Assembly: GCF_012584455.1 (NCBI RefSeq)
Contig: NZ_JABAEB010000008.1
Coordinates: 48,680-112,679 of the forward strand
Length of the DNA stretch: 64,000 nt
From: Shewanella oncorhynchi
GTDB taxonomy: Bacteria; Pseudomonadota; Gammaproteobacteria; Enterobacterales; Shewanellaceae
Direction of reading: 5' to 3'
A program made the translations under genes and the position numbers. Numbering within the stretch: the first letter of the stretch is position 1; each line of letters begins with the position of its first letter. The notes beneath the pieces are model-generated. The model had not been told where the DNA came from. It searched no databases and worked only from the letters and a program-made list of their open reading frames with translations. Shown in pieces: positions 43,586 through 51,898 of this stretch.

Positions 43586-44787
43586 TCCAGTCCATCCTCG
43601 GCATTTTTGTACTCTTAGGCGTAGGTTTGCTGTTTTCTGACAACCGCCGTTTGATCAGCTGGCGTGCCGTTATCGGTGCGTTTGGCATTATCATCGCGCT
43701 AGCTTTTTTTGTACTGGCAACCGAGATTGGTGCCGATGTGCTGCTGGCCGTATCGAATACCGTAGGCAAAGTCTTTGGTTATGGTACTGAAGGGATTAAA
43801 TTTGCCTTTGGCAGCTTAGTCAATTTCAGCGTTGAAGGCATAGGTTTTGTCTGGGCGTTACAGGTATTACCGCAAATCATCTTTACTGCCGCACTCACCT
43901 CATTGCTGTACTACTTAGGCATTATGCAGTGGTTTGTGTTAATTATTGGCGGCAGCTTGCAAAAGGCGCTCGGCACGTCACGGGCGGAGTCAATGAATGC
44001 GGCGGGCAATATTATTCTCGGCCAAACCGAAGCACCGTTACTGATCAAGCCCTACCACCGCGTCCTCACCCGCGCACAAATTTTTGCGGTGATGGTCGGT
44101 GGATTGTCTTCAATTGCTGGCTCCATTTTAGCGGGCCTTGCGGGGATGGGCGTTGCGCTTAACTATCTGATTATGGCTTGCTTTATGTCAGCTCCAGCTG
44201 GTTTGATGTTCGCTAAGTTGCTTATCCCAGAAACCGAGCCAACCGTTAACGAAGTGCCAGAATTACCCGATGATGAAAAGCCCAGTAGCTTTATTGATGC
44301 CATAGCCAAAGGCGCTATTGCTGGTATGGGAATCGCTGCCATCGTCGGCGCAGTCATTATTGCCTGTATTGGTCTCATGGCCTTGTTGAACGGCGGATTG
44401 GGTGCGATTGGTGAACTGTTTGGCATGCCAACCTTAACCGTGGATATGATCCTCGGCACCTTGTTTGCGCCAGTAGCTTGGTTGATTGGTATTCCATGGG
44501 CTGAAGCAAGCACAGCAGGCGCCTTCCTAGGCCAAAAAATCGCCATGAATGAGTTTGTTGCCTTCGCCAATATGGGCAATGTGGAACTCTCTGCACGTAG
44601 CAATGCCATTATGACCATTGCCCTTTGCGGCTTTGCCAATATCGGCTCAGTGGCCATGGTGTGTGGCGCCCTGAGTCAAATGATACCGCAACGCGCGGGG
44701 TTGATTGGTCAGCTCGGGATGAAAGTACTGCTAGCGGCGACGTTAGCAAACTTGATGAATGCTGCAATTGTCAGTTTGTTTATCTAA
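43582..44787 (+). CDS. nupC: Concentrative nucleoside transporter (NupC family)
   Basis: This 401-residue membrane protein belongs to the CNT family, which imports nucleosides with a cation gradient. It has about ten hydrophobic segments and the diagnostic motifs GTSRAESMNAAGNIILGQTEAPLLIKPY (about 132-159, with the substrate-binding Q-T-E) and the C-terminal NAIMTIALCGFANIGSVAM (about 352-370). Length matches E. coli NupC (400). It lies between the flavodoxin-fold oxidoreductase and a nucleoside phosphorylase, making an uptake-and-cleavage pathway. NupC, NupX or another paralogue cannot be distinguished. Confidence 0.88.
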   Translation: MIQSILGIFVLLGVGLLFSDNRRLISWRAVIGAFGIIIALAFFVLATEIGADVLLAVSNTVGKVFGYGTEGIKFAFGSLVNFSVEGIGFVWALQVLPQIIFTAALTSLLYYLGIMQWFVLIIGGSLQKALGTSRAESMNAAGNIILGQTEAPLLIKPYHRVLTRAQIFAVMVGGLSSIAGSILAGLAGMGVALNYLIMACFMSAPAGLMFAKLLIPETEPTVNEVPELPDDEKPSSFIDAIAKGAIAGMGIAAIVGAVIIACIGLMALLNGGLGAIGELFGMPTLTVDMILGTLFAPVAWLIGIPWAEASTAGAFLGQKIAMNEFVAFANMGNVELSARSNAIMTIALCGFANIGSVAMVCGALSQMIPQRAGLIGQLGMKVLLAATLANLMNAAIVSLFI

Positions 44788-44798
44788 GTTTTCCCTTC

Positions 44799-44829
44799 GC
44801 GGTAGCCCGATACCATTCGGGGCTACCGC
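44799..44829 (+). terminator. GC-rich hairpin between transporter and phosphorylase genes
   Basis: Perfect 10-bp arms GCGGTAGCCC / GGGCTACCGC separated by 11 bases. No T-run follows, so it may be an mRNA-processing or stability element allowing unequal expression of the two genes. Confidence 0.5.
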
Positions 44830-44857
44830 CAAGCTAAGTAATTGATAAAGGTCAACA

Positions 44858-45583
44858 ATGAGCATTCAACCCCATATTCTCGTCGCGCCCCATCAAGTCA
44901 GTGAAAAAGCCGTCGTCTGCGGCGAACCCAATCGAGTCAACCGCATCGCGGCGCATCTAACGGATGTCGAATCCTTGGCGGATAACCGCGAGTTTCGGTT
45001 AATGCGTGGCCGTTATGGCGACACTATAATCACCGTTTGCAGCACAGGTATTGGTGCTCCCTCGGCGATCATTGCCCTTGAGGAACTGTATCAATGCGGT
45101 GTTAAACAACTTATCCGCATCGGCTCCGCCGGTGCGCTACAACCGCAGATAGCGATAGGTGATGTGATTATTGCCGAGGCCGCAGTGCGTGATGATGGCG
45201 GCTCTGCAAGCTATGTAAAGCCCAGCTTTCCGGCCTGTGCCAATCATCGTTTGGTCGGCAAACTGCAAGCATACTGCGCGCAGCATCATATTATTGCCCA
45301 TAGCGGCGTAGTGCGCTCCCACGACAGTTTTTATACCAATCAAGAACAGGAGCTCTGCCACTATTGGCATCGCCAAGGCGTGCTCGGGGCCGATATGGAA
45401 ACCGCTGCGTTATTCACCGTCGGCCGACTGCGCCAACTTGAAGTGGCGGCGATACTAACCAACGTAGTGCTATTTGAGCAGGATGTTAAAGCAGGAGTTA
45501 ATGACTATGTTGCATCGTCCAAAGCAAGCGCCCAAGGTGAGCAACATGCCATTTTAGCCGCACTCAACGCACTGTGTGATTAG
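44858..45583 (+). CDS. udp: Uridine phosphorylase-like nucleoside phosphorylase
   Basis: The 241-residue product is a nucleoside phosphorylase of the PNP/UDP family, which splits nucleosides with phosphate into base and ribose-1-phosphate. Motifs: CGEPNRVNRIA (phosphate-binding, about 22-32), STGIGAPSAIIALEEL (about 62-77), QLIRIGSAGALQP (about 84-96) and GADMETAALFTVG (ribose-binding M-E, about 174-186). RSHDSFYTNQEQE (about 148-160) resembles the uracil-specificity region. Uridine is the most likely substrate but other nucleosides are possible. AAAGG precedes the ATG. Downstream of the transporter, it would consume what that imports. Confidence 0.8.
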   Translation: MSIQPHILVAPHQVSEKAVVCGEPNRVNRIAAHLTDVESLADNREFRLMRGRYGDTIITVCSTGIGAPSAIIALEELYQCGVKQLIRIGSAGALQPQIAIGDVIIAEAAVRDDGGSASYVKPSFPACANHRLVGKLQAYCAQHHIIAHSGVVRSHDSFYTNQEQELCHYWHRQGVLGADMETAALFTVGRLRQLEVAAILTNVVLFEQDVKAGVNDYVASSKASAQGEQHAILAALNALCD

Positions 45584-45843
45584 AGCTTGTTGAGGTTAAT
45601 AGCAGTAAGCCTTGCCGATAAATGCATCCAGATAACGACCAAGTCATCCTCTTAATGGCGCAGCCAATGCGCCATCATTCTCACTAAAGCTCACATTCAC
45701 ACCGACCTGTCATAACACACGTTTGCAGCGTCACAACAACGGCGACACACAATGCGAACGACCATCTACCGCCGCCAAAGTGCCAGCCCTCACGCAGGGA
45801 TTTACATATTTTATGATCGAATGAGTATCAATCTTGCAGCGAA
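45584..45843. other. Upstream region of the Crp/Fnr-type regulator
   Basis: About 260 bases without a gene and without a clear terminator after the phosphorylase. It contains TGTCATAACACA-like sequence near 45710 but nothing I can call an operator with confidence. Confidence 0.3.
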
Positions 45844-46560
45844 ATGCGTACCTTAATCGCATCAATATCCACAACTATCATCAACATGCAGTTACATCCT
45901 GAACTCTCTAGCCGCTTTGGCGACACATTAAGCGAGCAGCGCGAACTCTTTAAGCAGGCCTTATTTCAGTGCCAAACGGCCAGCCGCCAATTTGCCCCCG
46001 GTGATATCATGTTGCAACAGGGGCAAAATGTGCGTGAGCTTTATGTCGTGTCCGTAGGAAAAGTCGCCATGTATACTAGCGCCCATAATGGTCGGCGCTT
46101 TCAGTTAGGTGAGCTAAATTGTGATCAGCATATTTTTGGCGAAATTGAGTTTTTTACCAAACTGCCCTGCCAGTGGACAGTGATGGCCGAAGATCAGATG
46201 GAAGCCGAGGTAATTTGTGCCGCCAAACTGCAGCAATGCATAGTCACTCAACCGCAACTAGCGCTCTTTTTTGCCTCAGCGCTGGCATGGGATTATCAAG
46301 ACTCAATGGCAATCTACACCAACCGCCTATTGCACCCCATCGCCGTCAATATCGCCCTCGATCTGCTACAACGCAGTCAAAACAATATCGCCCTCGGAGC
46401 CTTTAACAAAGTCGAGCAAGAAGCCGAACGCTTTGGCACCAGCAGTCGCGTCTACCGCCGCGCACTCAACTCCCTCATTGAACTCGGCCTTGTCGAAAAA
46501 CGCGATCAGCAGCTGCATATTATCGACCCAAAGGCGCTAGTAACTTTTATTGCGGAGTAG
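45844..46560 (+). CDS. Crp/Fnr-family transcriptional regulator (YeiL-like)
   Basis: The 238-residue product has a cyclic-nucleotide-binding-type beta-roll (FAPGDIMLQQGQNVRELYVVSVGKVAMYTSAHNGRRFQLGEL...FGEIEFF, about 50-105), a dimer helix and a winged helix-turn-helix (ERFGTSSRVYRRALNSLIELGLVEKR, about 198-223). The CRP cAMP-contacting residues are not clearly preserved, and there is no N-terminal FNR cysteine cluster. E. coli YeiL, of similar type, sits beside nucleoside genes (rihB, nupX), which supports control of the neighbouring uptake and phosphorylase genes. The start is uncertain: ATG 45844 or ATG 45886 (MQLHPELSS), neither with a good ribosome site. Confidence 0.7.
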   Translation: MRTLIASISTTIINMQLHPELSSRFGDTLSEQRELFKQALFQCQTASRQFAPGDIMLQQGQNVRELYVVSVGKVAMYTSAHNGRRFQLGELNCDQHIFGEIEFFTKLPCQWTVMAEDQMEAEVICAAKLQQCIVTQPQLALFFASALAWDYQDSMAIYTNRLLHPIAVNIALDLLQRSQNNIALGAFNKVEQEAERFGTSSRVYRRALNSLIELGLVEKRDQQLHIIDPKALVTFIAE

Positions 46561-46900
46561 ATCAAAAGAATGCTGCATCAAGCATCAGGTTATGCAAGGG
46601 ATTCATAGGCAAACCACCCAATTTGCATCAGCTTTGCCATCGACAAACTGCATCAATCAGCACATTTATCGTTAAGAGCGATAAATCCAATCCTAAATAT
46701 GGAGAGCCATAATCCAATCTGATGGATCTAAAAAGTGTTAGATTTTGTAATGAGTGAATCAGACTTGCCTAGTCTGGTTCACGCATCAAACCCATTCATT
46801 GTGCGGTATGCTGACTTTGTGTCACGTTTACATATAATGACTCTTGTAGAGTTATTATTAATCATAATCTTTGATTTAGTCAGGCTGAAAGGATGCGAAT
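46561..46900. other. Region between the regulator and the HNH gene
   Basis: No gene. It contains an inverted repeat with 7-bp arms TTTATCG / CGATAAA at 46665-46685 (possible terminator of the regulator gene), a 29-base palindromic element at 46754-46782, and a TATAAT at 46833-46838 that may belong to the HNH gene promoter. An open frame at 46735-46995 overlaps the HNH gene and looks like noise. Confidence 0.4.
46754..46782. repeat. Palindromic element left of the HNH gene
   Basis: 29 bases with arms GTGAATCAGAC and GTCTGGTTCAC (one G-T mismatch) around a 7-base centre. A related 29-base palindrome with arms GTGAATCA / TGATTCAC lies right of the HNH gene at 47736-47764. Confidence 0.45.
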
Positions 46901-47671
46901 ATGAACAGGAAACCTCCAGAAGACGTCAAAAGAACACTGCGGGAAGAGGTCGGATTTGGTTGTCCTGTTCTGGATTGTGGTCGACCATATCTTGAATGGC
47001 ATCATTTCGATCCTCCATGGCGCGAAAATAATCATCATAATCCTGAGGGCATGATCGCTCTTTGCAGAGAACATCATATACAAGCTGATCATGGAGCATT
47101 TACCAAAGAACAACTTCATAGCCTAAAACAAACTGGAAAGGACAACTGGAAACAAGTTAGCGGAAAATTCAATTGGATGAGAAATCGCCTCTTAGCTGTT
47201 GTCGGCGGTAATTTCTATTACGAGACACCAGTTATTTTCAAATTTAGGGAGCAGCCAGTTATTTGGTTCGAGCGAGACGAAAATAATTATCTCTTACTAA
47301 ACCTACACATACTATCAACAAGTAATTTGCCAAGGGCTTACATTCAAAATAATGAATGGTTCAACGTTGGCGGTGAAGAGGACATTGAATGTCCGCCTTC
47401 AGCTAAAAAAGTAAAAATTAGTTACCCGAATGGTGACATGGTATCAATCGAGTATTTTGAGATAAATACTATCGACGACGCCAACAAGCGTTATCACGAC
47501 GCTAGGCCGAACGGATGGCCCATTGAGTTTCCTATTACAGCAGTAGAAGTTACGTACATTGTTGCCAATTCCGGCCTTGAGTTTAATGCCAAAGAAACGA
47601 AATTCGGCATGGGAAATATAATGAAAAATTGCTTTGTTTCAAATTGTGGCGCAGGTTTGGCAATTAGCTAA
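46901..47671 (+). CDS. HNH endonuclease-domain protein of unknown role
   Basis: The 256-residue product has an N-terminal HNH domain of the treble-clef type: CPVLDCG (about 21-27), WHHFDPPW (about 33-40), NPEGMIALCREHHIQAD (about 47-63), providing the catalytic histidine and the zinc cysteines. The rest (about 85-256) is not recognised; it is aromatic- and beta-rich with no transmembrane segment and could be a target-recognition or regulatory domain. AAAGGA lies upstream of ATG 46901. The gene is more AT-rich than its neighbours, stands alone, and lies between two similar palindromes, which suggests acquisition by transfer. It could be a defence nuclease or a homing-type remnant. Confidence 0.75.
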   Translation: MNRKPPEDVKRTLREEVGFGCPVLDCGRPYLEWHHFDPPWRENNHHNPEGMIALCREHHIQADHGAFTKEQLHSLKQTGKDNWKQVSGKFNWMRNRLLAVVGGNFYYETPVIFKFREQPVIWFERDENNYLLLNLHILSTSNLPRAYIQNNEWFNVGGEEDIECPPSAKKVKISYPNGDMVSIEYFEINTIDDANKRYHDARPNGWPIEFPITAVEVTYIVANSGLEFNAKETKFGMGNIMKNCFVSNCGAGLAIS

Positions 47672-47735
47672 AAATTGGGTCAACAGAACATTAACCATAA
47701 ATTTACTCATGGTCGTTTTACTTTAAATTGTGCCC

Positions 47736-47764
47736 GTGAATCACTCTACCCCAGACTGATTCAC
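47736..47764. repeat. Palindromic element right of the HNH gene
   Basis: 29 bases with perfect outer arms GTGAATCA / TGATTCAC. In length and outer arms it matches the element at 46754-46782; in reverse complement it also shares CAGTCTG-type inner sequence. Confidence 0.45.
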
Positions 47765-47776
47765 GTCAACCGCTAA

Positions 47777-47821
47777 AACCCGCCCTCGCGCCTCGTTTTT
47801 GGCTCTTTGAGGGCGGTTTTT
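47777..47821 (+). terminator. Intrinsic terminator after the HNH gene
   Basis: CCGCCCTC (47780-47787) pairs with GAGGGCGG (47809-47816), followed by TTTTT. The 21-base loop is long. Confidence 0.65.
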
Positions 47822-48076
47822 CCCCCTTAAGATGAATCAAATCTCCAGAGAATTGATTCAACGCCAACTTGATAAGGTTACAAGGCCAAAATAACGGGCA
47901 AGATATCTGGGCTTCCTGTTGCTTGTAGCTCAGAACAATCAGATAGCCTTCCTTCTATTTGACTCCATTTATGTGACTGGTACTGCAAAACCTGACTATT
48001 TCAGTCAGGATTAGTTGCCACAAAATAAAGCTGCAAATAATATGAATGTAACTTTATTGCTGCTCTGGAGCTACTC

Positions 48077-48832
48077 ATGTCTGCTACTTCTGTCTCAAAA
48101 GATGCACAACTCCCACCCCATGGGTTTAATTCTCAACACAATCATTGGCTAGAACGAAAAATAGGTGAACTAGTGGCAGAAGACTTTCGCCGCGCACATG
48201 TGTTTAGTCAATTTGGTATCGATTTTTGTTGTGGCGGGGGTAAATCACTGGAAGTCGCCTGTGAGCGTGCAGATGTAGATCCCGCAAAAGTGGTTGCTGC
48301 GCTGAATGCCGCAACACTTACCGGTAGCAAAGAAGATGAATTAAATCAATTACCCTTAGATCAACTTATCGAATATATAGAATCAACGCACCATCAATAC
48401 GTGCGCGAAAAAGCCCCTTTATTAGTCGAATATTCCGAAAAGATGATTCGCGCTCACGGTGAGCACTATGCCGAAATCGTTCCCTTTGCGGGTTGGGTAC
48501 GAGCCTTAGTTGAAGACTTAATGCCACATTTAATGAAGGAAGAAAAAATACTGTTTCCGGCGATCCGCGCCATGAGTCATGGAGAGCAGGTTGAGGCTTG
48601 CTTTGGCCATATTGGCAACCCCATCAATGCGATGCAACATGAGCATGAAGAAGTCGGTTTGATTTTGCAAAAATTACACGAGCTCACTAACGACTTCACA
48701 CCACCTGAATATGCGTGCACTACATGGCGTGTTTGTTATGCCACTCTGGCGGAATTTGAGGCGGACTTACATCAGCATATTCACTTAGAAAACAATATTC
48801 TTTTTCCTAAGGCATTGGTTCTGACTCAATAA
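48077..48832 (+). CDS. ytfE: Iron-sulfur cluster repair di-iron protein (YtfE/ScdA/RIC)
   Basis: This family uses a hemerythrin-type di-iron centre to repair Fe-S clusters damaged by nitric oxide or peroxide. The 251-residue product has the N-terminal ScdA domain with the conserved cysteine motif FSQFGIDFCCGGGKSLEVAC (about 45-64) and a hemerythrin-like domain with metal histidines and glutamates in STHHQYVREKAPLL (about 110), LMPHLMKEEKILFPAI (about 160), MQHEHEEVGLIL (about 198) and LHQHIHLENNILFPKAL (about 233). It is longer than E. coli YtfE (220), with an extended N-terminus. It stands alone between terminators, so it is probably a single-gene stress-induced unit. Confidence 0.92.
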   Translation: MSATSVSKDAQLPPHGFNSQHNHWLERKIGELVAEDFRRAHVFSQFGIDFCCGGGKSLEVACERADVDPAKVVAALNAATLTGSKEDELNQLPLDQLIEYIESTHHQYVREKAPLLVEYSEKMIRAHGEHYAEIVPFAGWVRALVEDLMPHLMKEEKILFPAIRAMSHGEQVEACFGHIGNPINAMQHEHEEVGLILQKLHELTNDFTPPEYACTTWRVCYATLAEFEADLHQHIHLENNILFPKALVLTQ

Positions 48833-48889
48833 TTGATTAAATGTTTATCCCGTAGCGGCTCCAAATTACAGATTTTCCGCTTAACCTTG

Positions 48890-48914
48890 AGGCCAGACCT
48901 AAGTCTGGCCTTTC
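48890..48914 (+). terminator. Intrinsic terminator of ytfE
   Basis: AGGCCAGAC / GTCTGGCCT with a 4-base CTAA loop and a short TTT tail, 58 bases after the ytfE stop. Confidence 0.75.
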
Positions 48915-48964
48915 AATTGTTGACGTGCTACAACAAGTCATGTGTCGCTGACGGATAAGCTGCC

Positions 48965-49468
48965 ATGACATTTCAATCATTTGCACTCGATGATATTGCC
49001 AATTTGCACGAATCGGCCCAAGTAGAATTTAAACTCGCAGGTGGCCGCGATGGCCAAGGTCAATTACCCGAAGACATTTGGGCGACTTATAGCTCTTTTG
49101 CCAACACTTTGGGTGGCGAGATCATCCTAGGTGTGCGGGAAGAGCGTGGCCATTTCAGTATTGAAGGCATTCCCAACCCCCTTCCCGTCTTGCAAGAATT
49201 TTGGGAAATCCTCGATGACCCGAGTCGCACGAGTCACAATCTTTTAGCGATCTCGGATGTACAGATTATTGAAATTATGAACAAAAAACTCATTCGTATC
49301 CGCGTACCGCTGGCGCCTGAGCAGCTAAAACCTATCTACGTAGGCAGCGATCCTTACACTGGGAGTTATTTTAGGGTGGGAGATGCCGACATGCACGCGA
49401 GCCGTCGGCAAGTCAATCTACTGCTACGCCGCGCCCATCTTTGCATGAAGCAACTCAAGGCACGTTAA
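48965..49468 (+). CDS. Short AlbA_2/Schlafen-type putative DNA-binding protein
   Basis: The 167-residue product resembles the AlbA_2 (Schlafen) domain: HESAQVEFKLAGG (about 15-27, with the E-x(4)-EFK motif), then IWATYSSFANTLGGEIILGVREERG (about 40-64, the typical A-x-AN-x-x-GG-x-(I/L)-x-x-G(V/I) motif) and a later YFRVGDADMHASRRQV (S-x-R-x-x-R-type end, about 137-152). Most family members have a further C-terminal ATP-binding or HTH region and 400 or more residues; this one stops after the first domain. It could be a complete single-domain protein or a shortened one. It converges with hupE. Function unknown. Confidence 0.65.
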   Translation: MTFQSFALDDIANLHESAQVEFKLAGGRDGQGQLPEDIWATYSSFANTLGGEIILGVREERGHFSIEGIPNPLPVLQEFWEILDDPSRTSHNLLAISDVQIIEIMNKKLIRIRVPLAPEQLKPIYVGSDPYTGSYFRVGDADMHASRRQVNLLLRRAHLCMKQLKAR

Positions 49469-49497
49469 TCCAGTAAATCTAACATCCTGTTATTACG

Positions 49498-50076
49498 TTA
49501 AAAACCTGCTAATAGATAGCCGCCCATGGCCGCAATCGCTACGCCAGTAACGCGCATTAAATTGCGTTGCCCTGTCATCCGCTGCATTCCAAGGCCTATC
49601 ATTACGCCGCCTAAATGGATGACTGCTGTACCAAATAAAAATCCTAGGGCATACAGGACTGGGCTAGCCAATTCCGGCATTTCAGCGCCGTGGGCGTGAC
49701 CATGAAAAATCGCGAATACGCCCACAAAGGCCATAGCGAATAACAACGGGATTTGACGGTCGAAGGCGATAGCAAGACCGAGCAACAACACAGAGAGGGC
49801 AATACCTATTTCAACAAAGGGAACAGCAATCACATATAAACCTAAAATCCCACCCACTAACATAAAGGTGACAAATGCTAAGGGGACAGTCCAAATCGCG
49901 CGGCCACCGAGCTGGGTGCTCAACATGCCCACACTCAACATAGCCAGCAAGTGATCGAAGCCCAATACGGGATGGTTAAAACCCGACATGAAACCGCCAC
50001 CTGAATGGATCTCATGGGCCGATACCGGCGCGATCCAACATAAAGTGAGCAGTAATAACAACCCGATACGCGCCAT
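49498..50076 (-). CDS. hupE: HupE/UreJ-family membrane protein (nickel/cobalt permease type)
   Basis: HupE/UreJ proteins are membrane permeases thought to bring nickel or cobalt to hydrogenase or urease. The 192-residue product has a signal peptide (MARIGLLLLLTLCWIAPVSA), the family motif HPVLGFDHLLAMLSVG (about 35-50, with metal-binding HP and D-H), and HGHAHGAEMP (about 124-133), plus about five to six membrane segments. No hydrogenase or urease gene is nearby. It is a single gene. Confidence 0.85.
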   Translation of the reverse strand: MARIGLLLLLTLCWIAPVSAHEIHSGGGFMSGFNHPVLGFDHLLAMLSVGMLSTQLGGRAIWTVPLAFVTFMLVGGILGLYVIAVPFVEIGIALSVLLLGLAIAFDRQIPLLFAMAFVGVFAIFHGHAHGAEMPELASPVLYALGFLFGTAVIHLGGVMIGLGMQRMTGQRNLMRVTGVAIAAMGGYLLAGF

Positions 50077-50189
50077 AAAATAGCCTTAGTCAGTGACTTT
50101 AGTGATATAAAACTTAACTTTAGTGCAAATTTGGCTGGCAAACCTTGATCTCAATCACCCAAAGATACAGATTAAAAATGCACGCTAAG

Positions 50190-50921
50190 TTAGTTTACGT
50201 CGATAGCCAATACTTTTGTCAAAGCGTCGAGGGAGGCTATTTCTAAATGGGGCAACAAGGCGGCTATCGGTAAGGAATCGACTCGACCAAAACTGGGATT
50301 TAGCCACACAGACTGACACCCCGCCAATCGAGCACCACGAACGTCGGCATTCATACTGTCGCCAACATGCAGTAAATGTTGCGGTGCAATGTTTAATCGC
50401 GAGCAGGCCAATTCGAACATGTCTTTAGCGGGTTTCATATGCACGCCATTACCTGGATGCAACACAAACTCGAAGGCATCACCTAAACCAATCCGCTCGG
50501 CATCCACATTGCCATTGGTGATCCCGACTAATCTAAAATGCTGCGATAAGCGCTTGAGTAATAAGAGCACTTCGTCAGACACTTGAAAATGGCTGCGATA
50601 AAAATAAAAGCATGCTAATCCTTGCTCGGCGCCGCGTTCGGCTTCAGTCGACGAATACCCTAATTGTATTAGACCTTGGCGAAGCGTAGCTAAACGTGCT
50701 GCGCTGGTGTCGTGGGCGAGCTCACGATTTTGTTGCAAAAGTTGCAGTTTTAGCCTGCGCCAATCATGGGGTTGCCACGCCTGCGATAATGGATAAGTCT
50801 GCAACAGAAACGTCGCCAGCTCAGCCTCGGCATTTAAAATATGCGGCAGATTGTCGTACAAGGTATCGTCGAGATCGAAACTGATCGCTTGAATATGTTG
50901 AGGCCTAAGATAGCAACGCAT
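50190..50921 (-). CDS. yigB: HAD-superfamily hydrolase YigB (5-amino-6-(5-phosphoribitylamino)uracil phosphatase type)
   Basis: The 243-residue product is a HAD phosphatase: motif I ISFDLDDTLYDN (about 13-24), motif II VGITNGN (about 132-138), motif III K in HMKPAKDMFELA (about 160-171) and motif IV HVGDSMNADVRGARLAG (about 181-197). E. coli YigB dephosphorylates several phosphosugars and a riboflavin intermediate. Like in E. coli, it follows xerC, with which it shares one base (TAATG), in the dapF-DUF484-xerC-yigB order. Confidence 0.88.
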   Translation of the reverse strand: MRCYLRPQHIQAISFDLDDTLYDNLPHILNAEAELATFLLQTYPLSQAWQPHDWRRLKLQLLQQNRELAHDTSAARLATLRQGLIQLGYSSTEAERGAEQGLACFYFYRSHFQVSDEVLLLLKRLSQHFRLVGITNGNVDAERIGLGDAFEFVLHPGNGVHMKPAKDMFELACSRLNIAPQHLLHVGDSMNADVRGARLAGCQSVWLNPSFGRVDSLPIAALLPHLEIASLDALTKVLAIDVN

Positions 50922-51841
50922 TATTTATCCTGTGTTTTTTTCGCTCTAGGATGGGCGTTATCATACACCTTAGCTAAGTGTTGGAAATCCAAACTGGTAT
51001 AAATTTGTGTGGTCGCCAGGTTCGCATGACCCAATAATTCTTGTACCGCCCGCAAGTCGGCGCTCGCTTCTAACATGTGAGTGGCAAAGGAATGACGCAG
51101 CTTATGGGGATGTACTCGCACCGATAATGCCTGCTCTTGACCCCATTTAGCCATGCGCGCCTGAATACTGCGATGGGAGAGTCGCTTGCCTTTTTCAGTC
51201 ACAAATAAGGCGTTATCTTCACAGGGGATCTGCTTTCGGCAATTGAGCCAATTCTGCAGCGCAGTAATCGCTAAACGACCGACAGGGACGATACGCTCCT
51301 TATTACCTTTACCTAAGACTCGCACTTCTTTCAAATCATATTGCACACTGGATAAATTAAGCGCGGCAAGTTCCGCTAAACGTAAGCCACTGGAATAAAA
51401 CAATTCCATCATGGCTTTATCCCGCAGACTCAGCGGATCTGTACCTTCAATGTCCAGCAAGTGACTGATGGCATCGACATCGATATTCTTCGGCAGAGGC
51501 TTGGTTTGTTTGGGGGCACTTAAGCCTTTCGCGGGATTAAGCTCAATCACGCCTTCGCGCAGCAAAAATTCACCCCATTGTTTTACCGCCGATAAACACA
51601 GGGAAAGCGATCGCGGGCTTAAACCTTTGCGGTGCAATTTGGCTAACACTTGCTGCCAATGCTCGCGGCTCACATTGAGTAAATGCACGCCTTCGGGCAA
51701 GAGATCGCTACCGCGATTAAGCTCGTAAAGGTAATTCCGTACTGTATGGGCTGACAACTGCCGCTCGGTACTCAGATAACGTTCAAAGGTTTGTAACCAT
51801 TGAGTATTTAATGCCGACACTTCGCCTGTTTGCGTACTCAT
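50921..51841 (-). CDS. xerC: Tyrosine recombinase XerC
   Basis: XerC with XerD resolves chromosome dimers at dif. The 306-residue product has the N-terminal SAM-like core-binding domain and a catalytic domain with all residues: R in [10 protein letters not shown] in [15 protein letters not shown]-x-x-R in [15 protein letters not shown] in [13 protein letters not shown], and the nucleophilic Y at the end of that stretch. I chose ATG 51841 (GAGGAAA upstream); the frame extends to 51892 but the family starts near this point. It follows DUF484 and precedes yigB, the usual gamma-proteobacterial order. Confidence 0.95.
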   Translation of the reverse strand: MSTQTGEVSALNTQWLQTFERYLSTERQLSAHTVRNYLYELNRGSDLLPEGVHLLNVSREHWQQVLAKLHRKGLSPRSLSLCLSAVKQWGEFLLREGVIELNPAKGLSAPKQTKPLPKNIDVDAISHLLDIEGTDPLSLRDKAMMELFYSSGLRLAELAALNLSSVQYDLKEVRVLGKGNKERIVPVGRLAITALQNWLNCRKQIPCEDNALFVTEKGKRLSHRSIQARMAKWGQEQALSVRVHPHKLRHSFATHMLEASADLRAVQELLGHANLATTQIYTSLDFQHLAKVYDNAHPRAKKTQDK

Positions 51842-51898
51842 ATCGGTTTCCTCGTGGGTTTTGCCAAGCCTTGGGTGAGCAAAATCGCTCAACGGCCG

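Larger units (their letters stand above)
47672..48076. other. Region between the HNH gene and ytfE
   Basis: No gene. It carries the right-hand palindrome (47736-47764), a strong terminator (47777-47821) and, presumably, the ytfE promoter between about 47950 and 48060. I looked for an NsrR-type operator and did not find a convincing one. Confidence 0.4.

Noticed and set aside
46754..47764. Integron attC sites or transposon ends around the HNH gene
   Set aside because: The palindromes lack GTTRRRY / RYYYAAC core sites and no transposase or integrase is adjacent, so I list them only as palindromic elements.
47990..48076. Possible NsrR operator upstream of ytfE
   Set aside because: AAGCTGCAAA...GTAACTT looks like two half sites, but their overall length (27) does not fit the 23-base NsrR palindrome and several positions mismatch.
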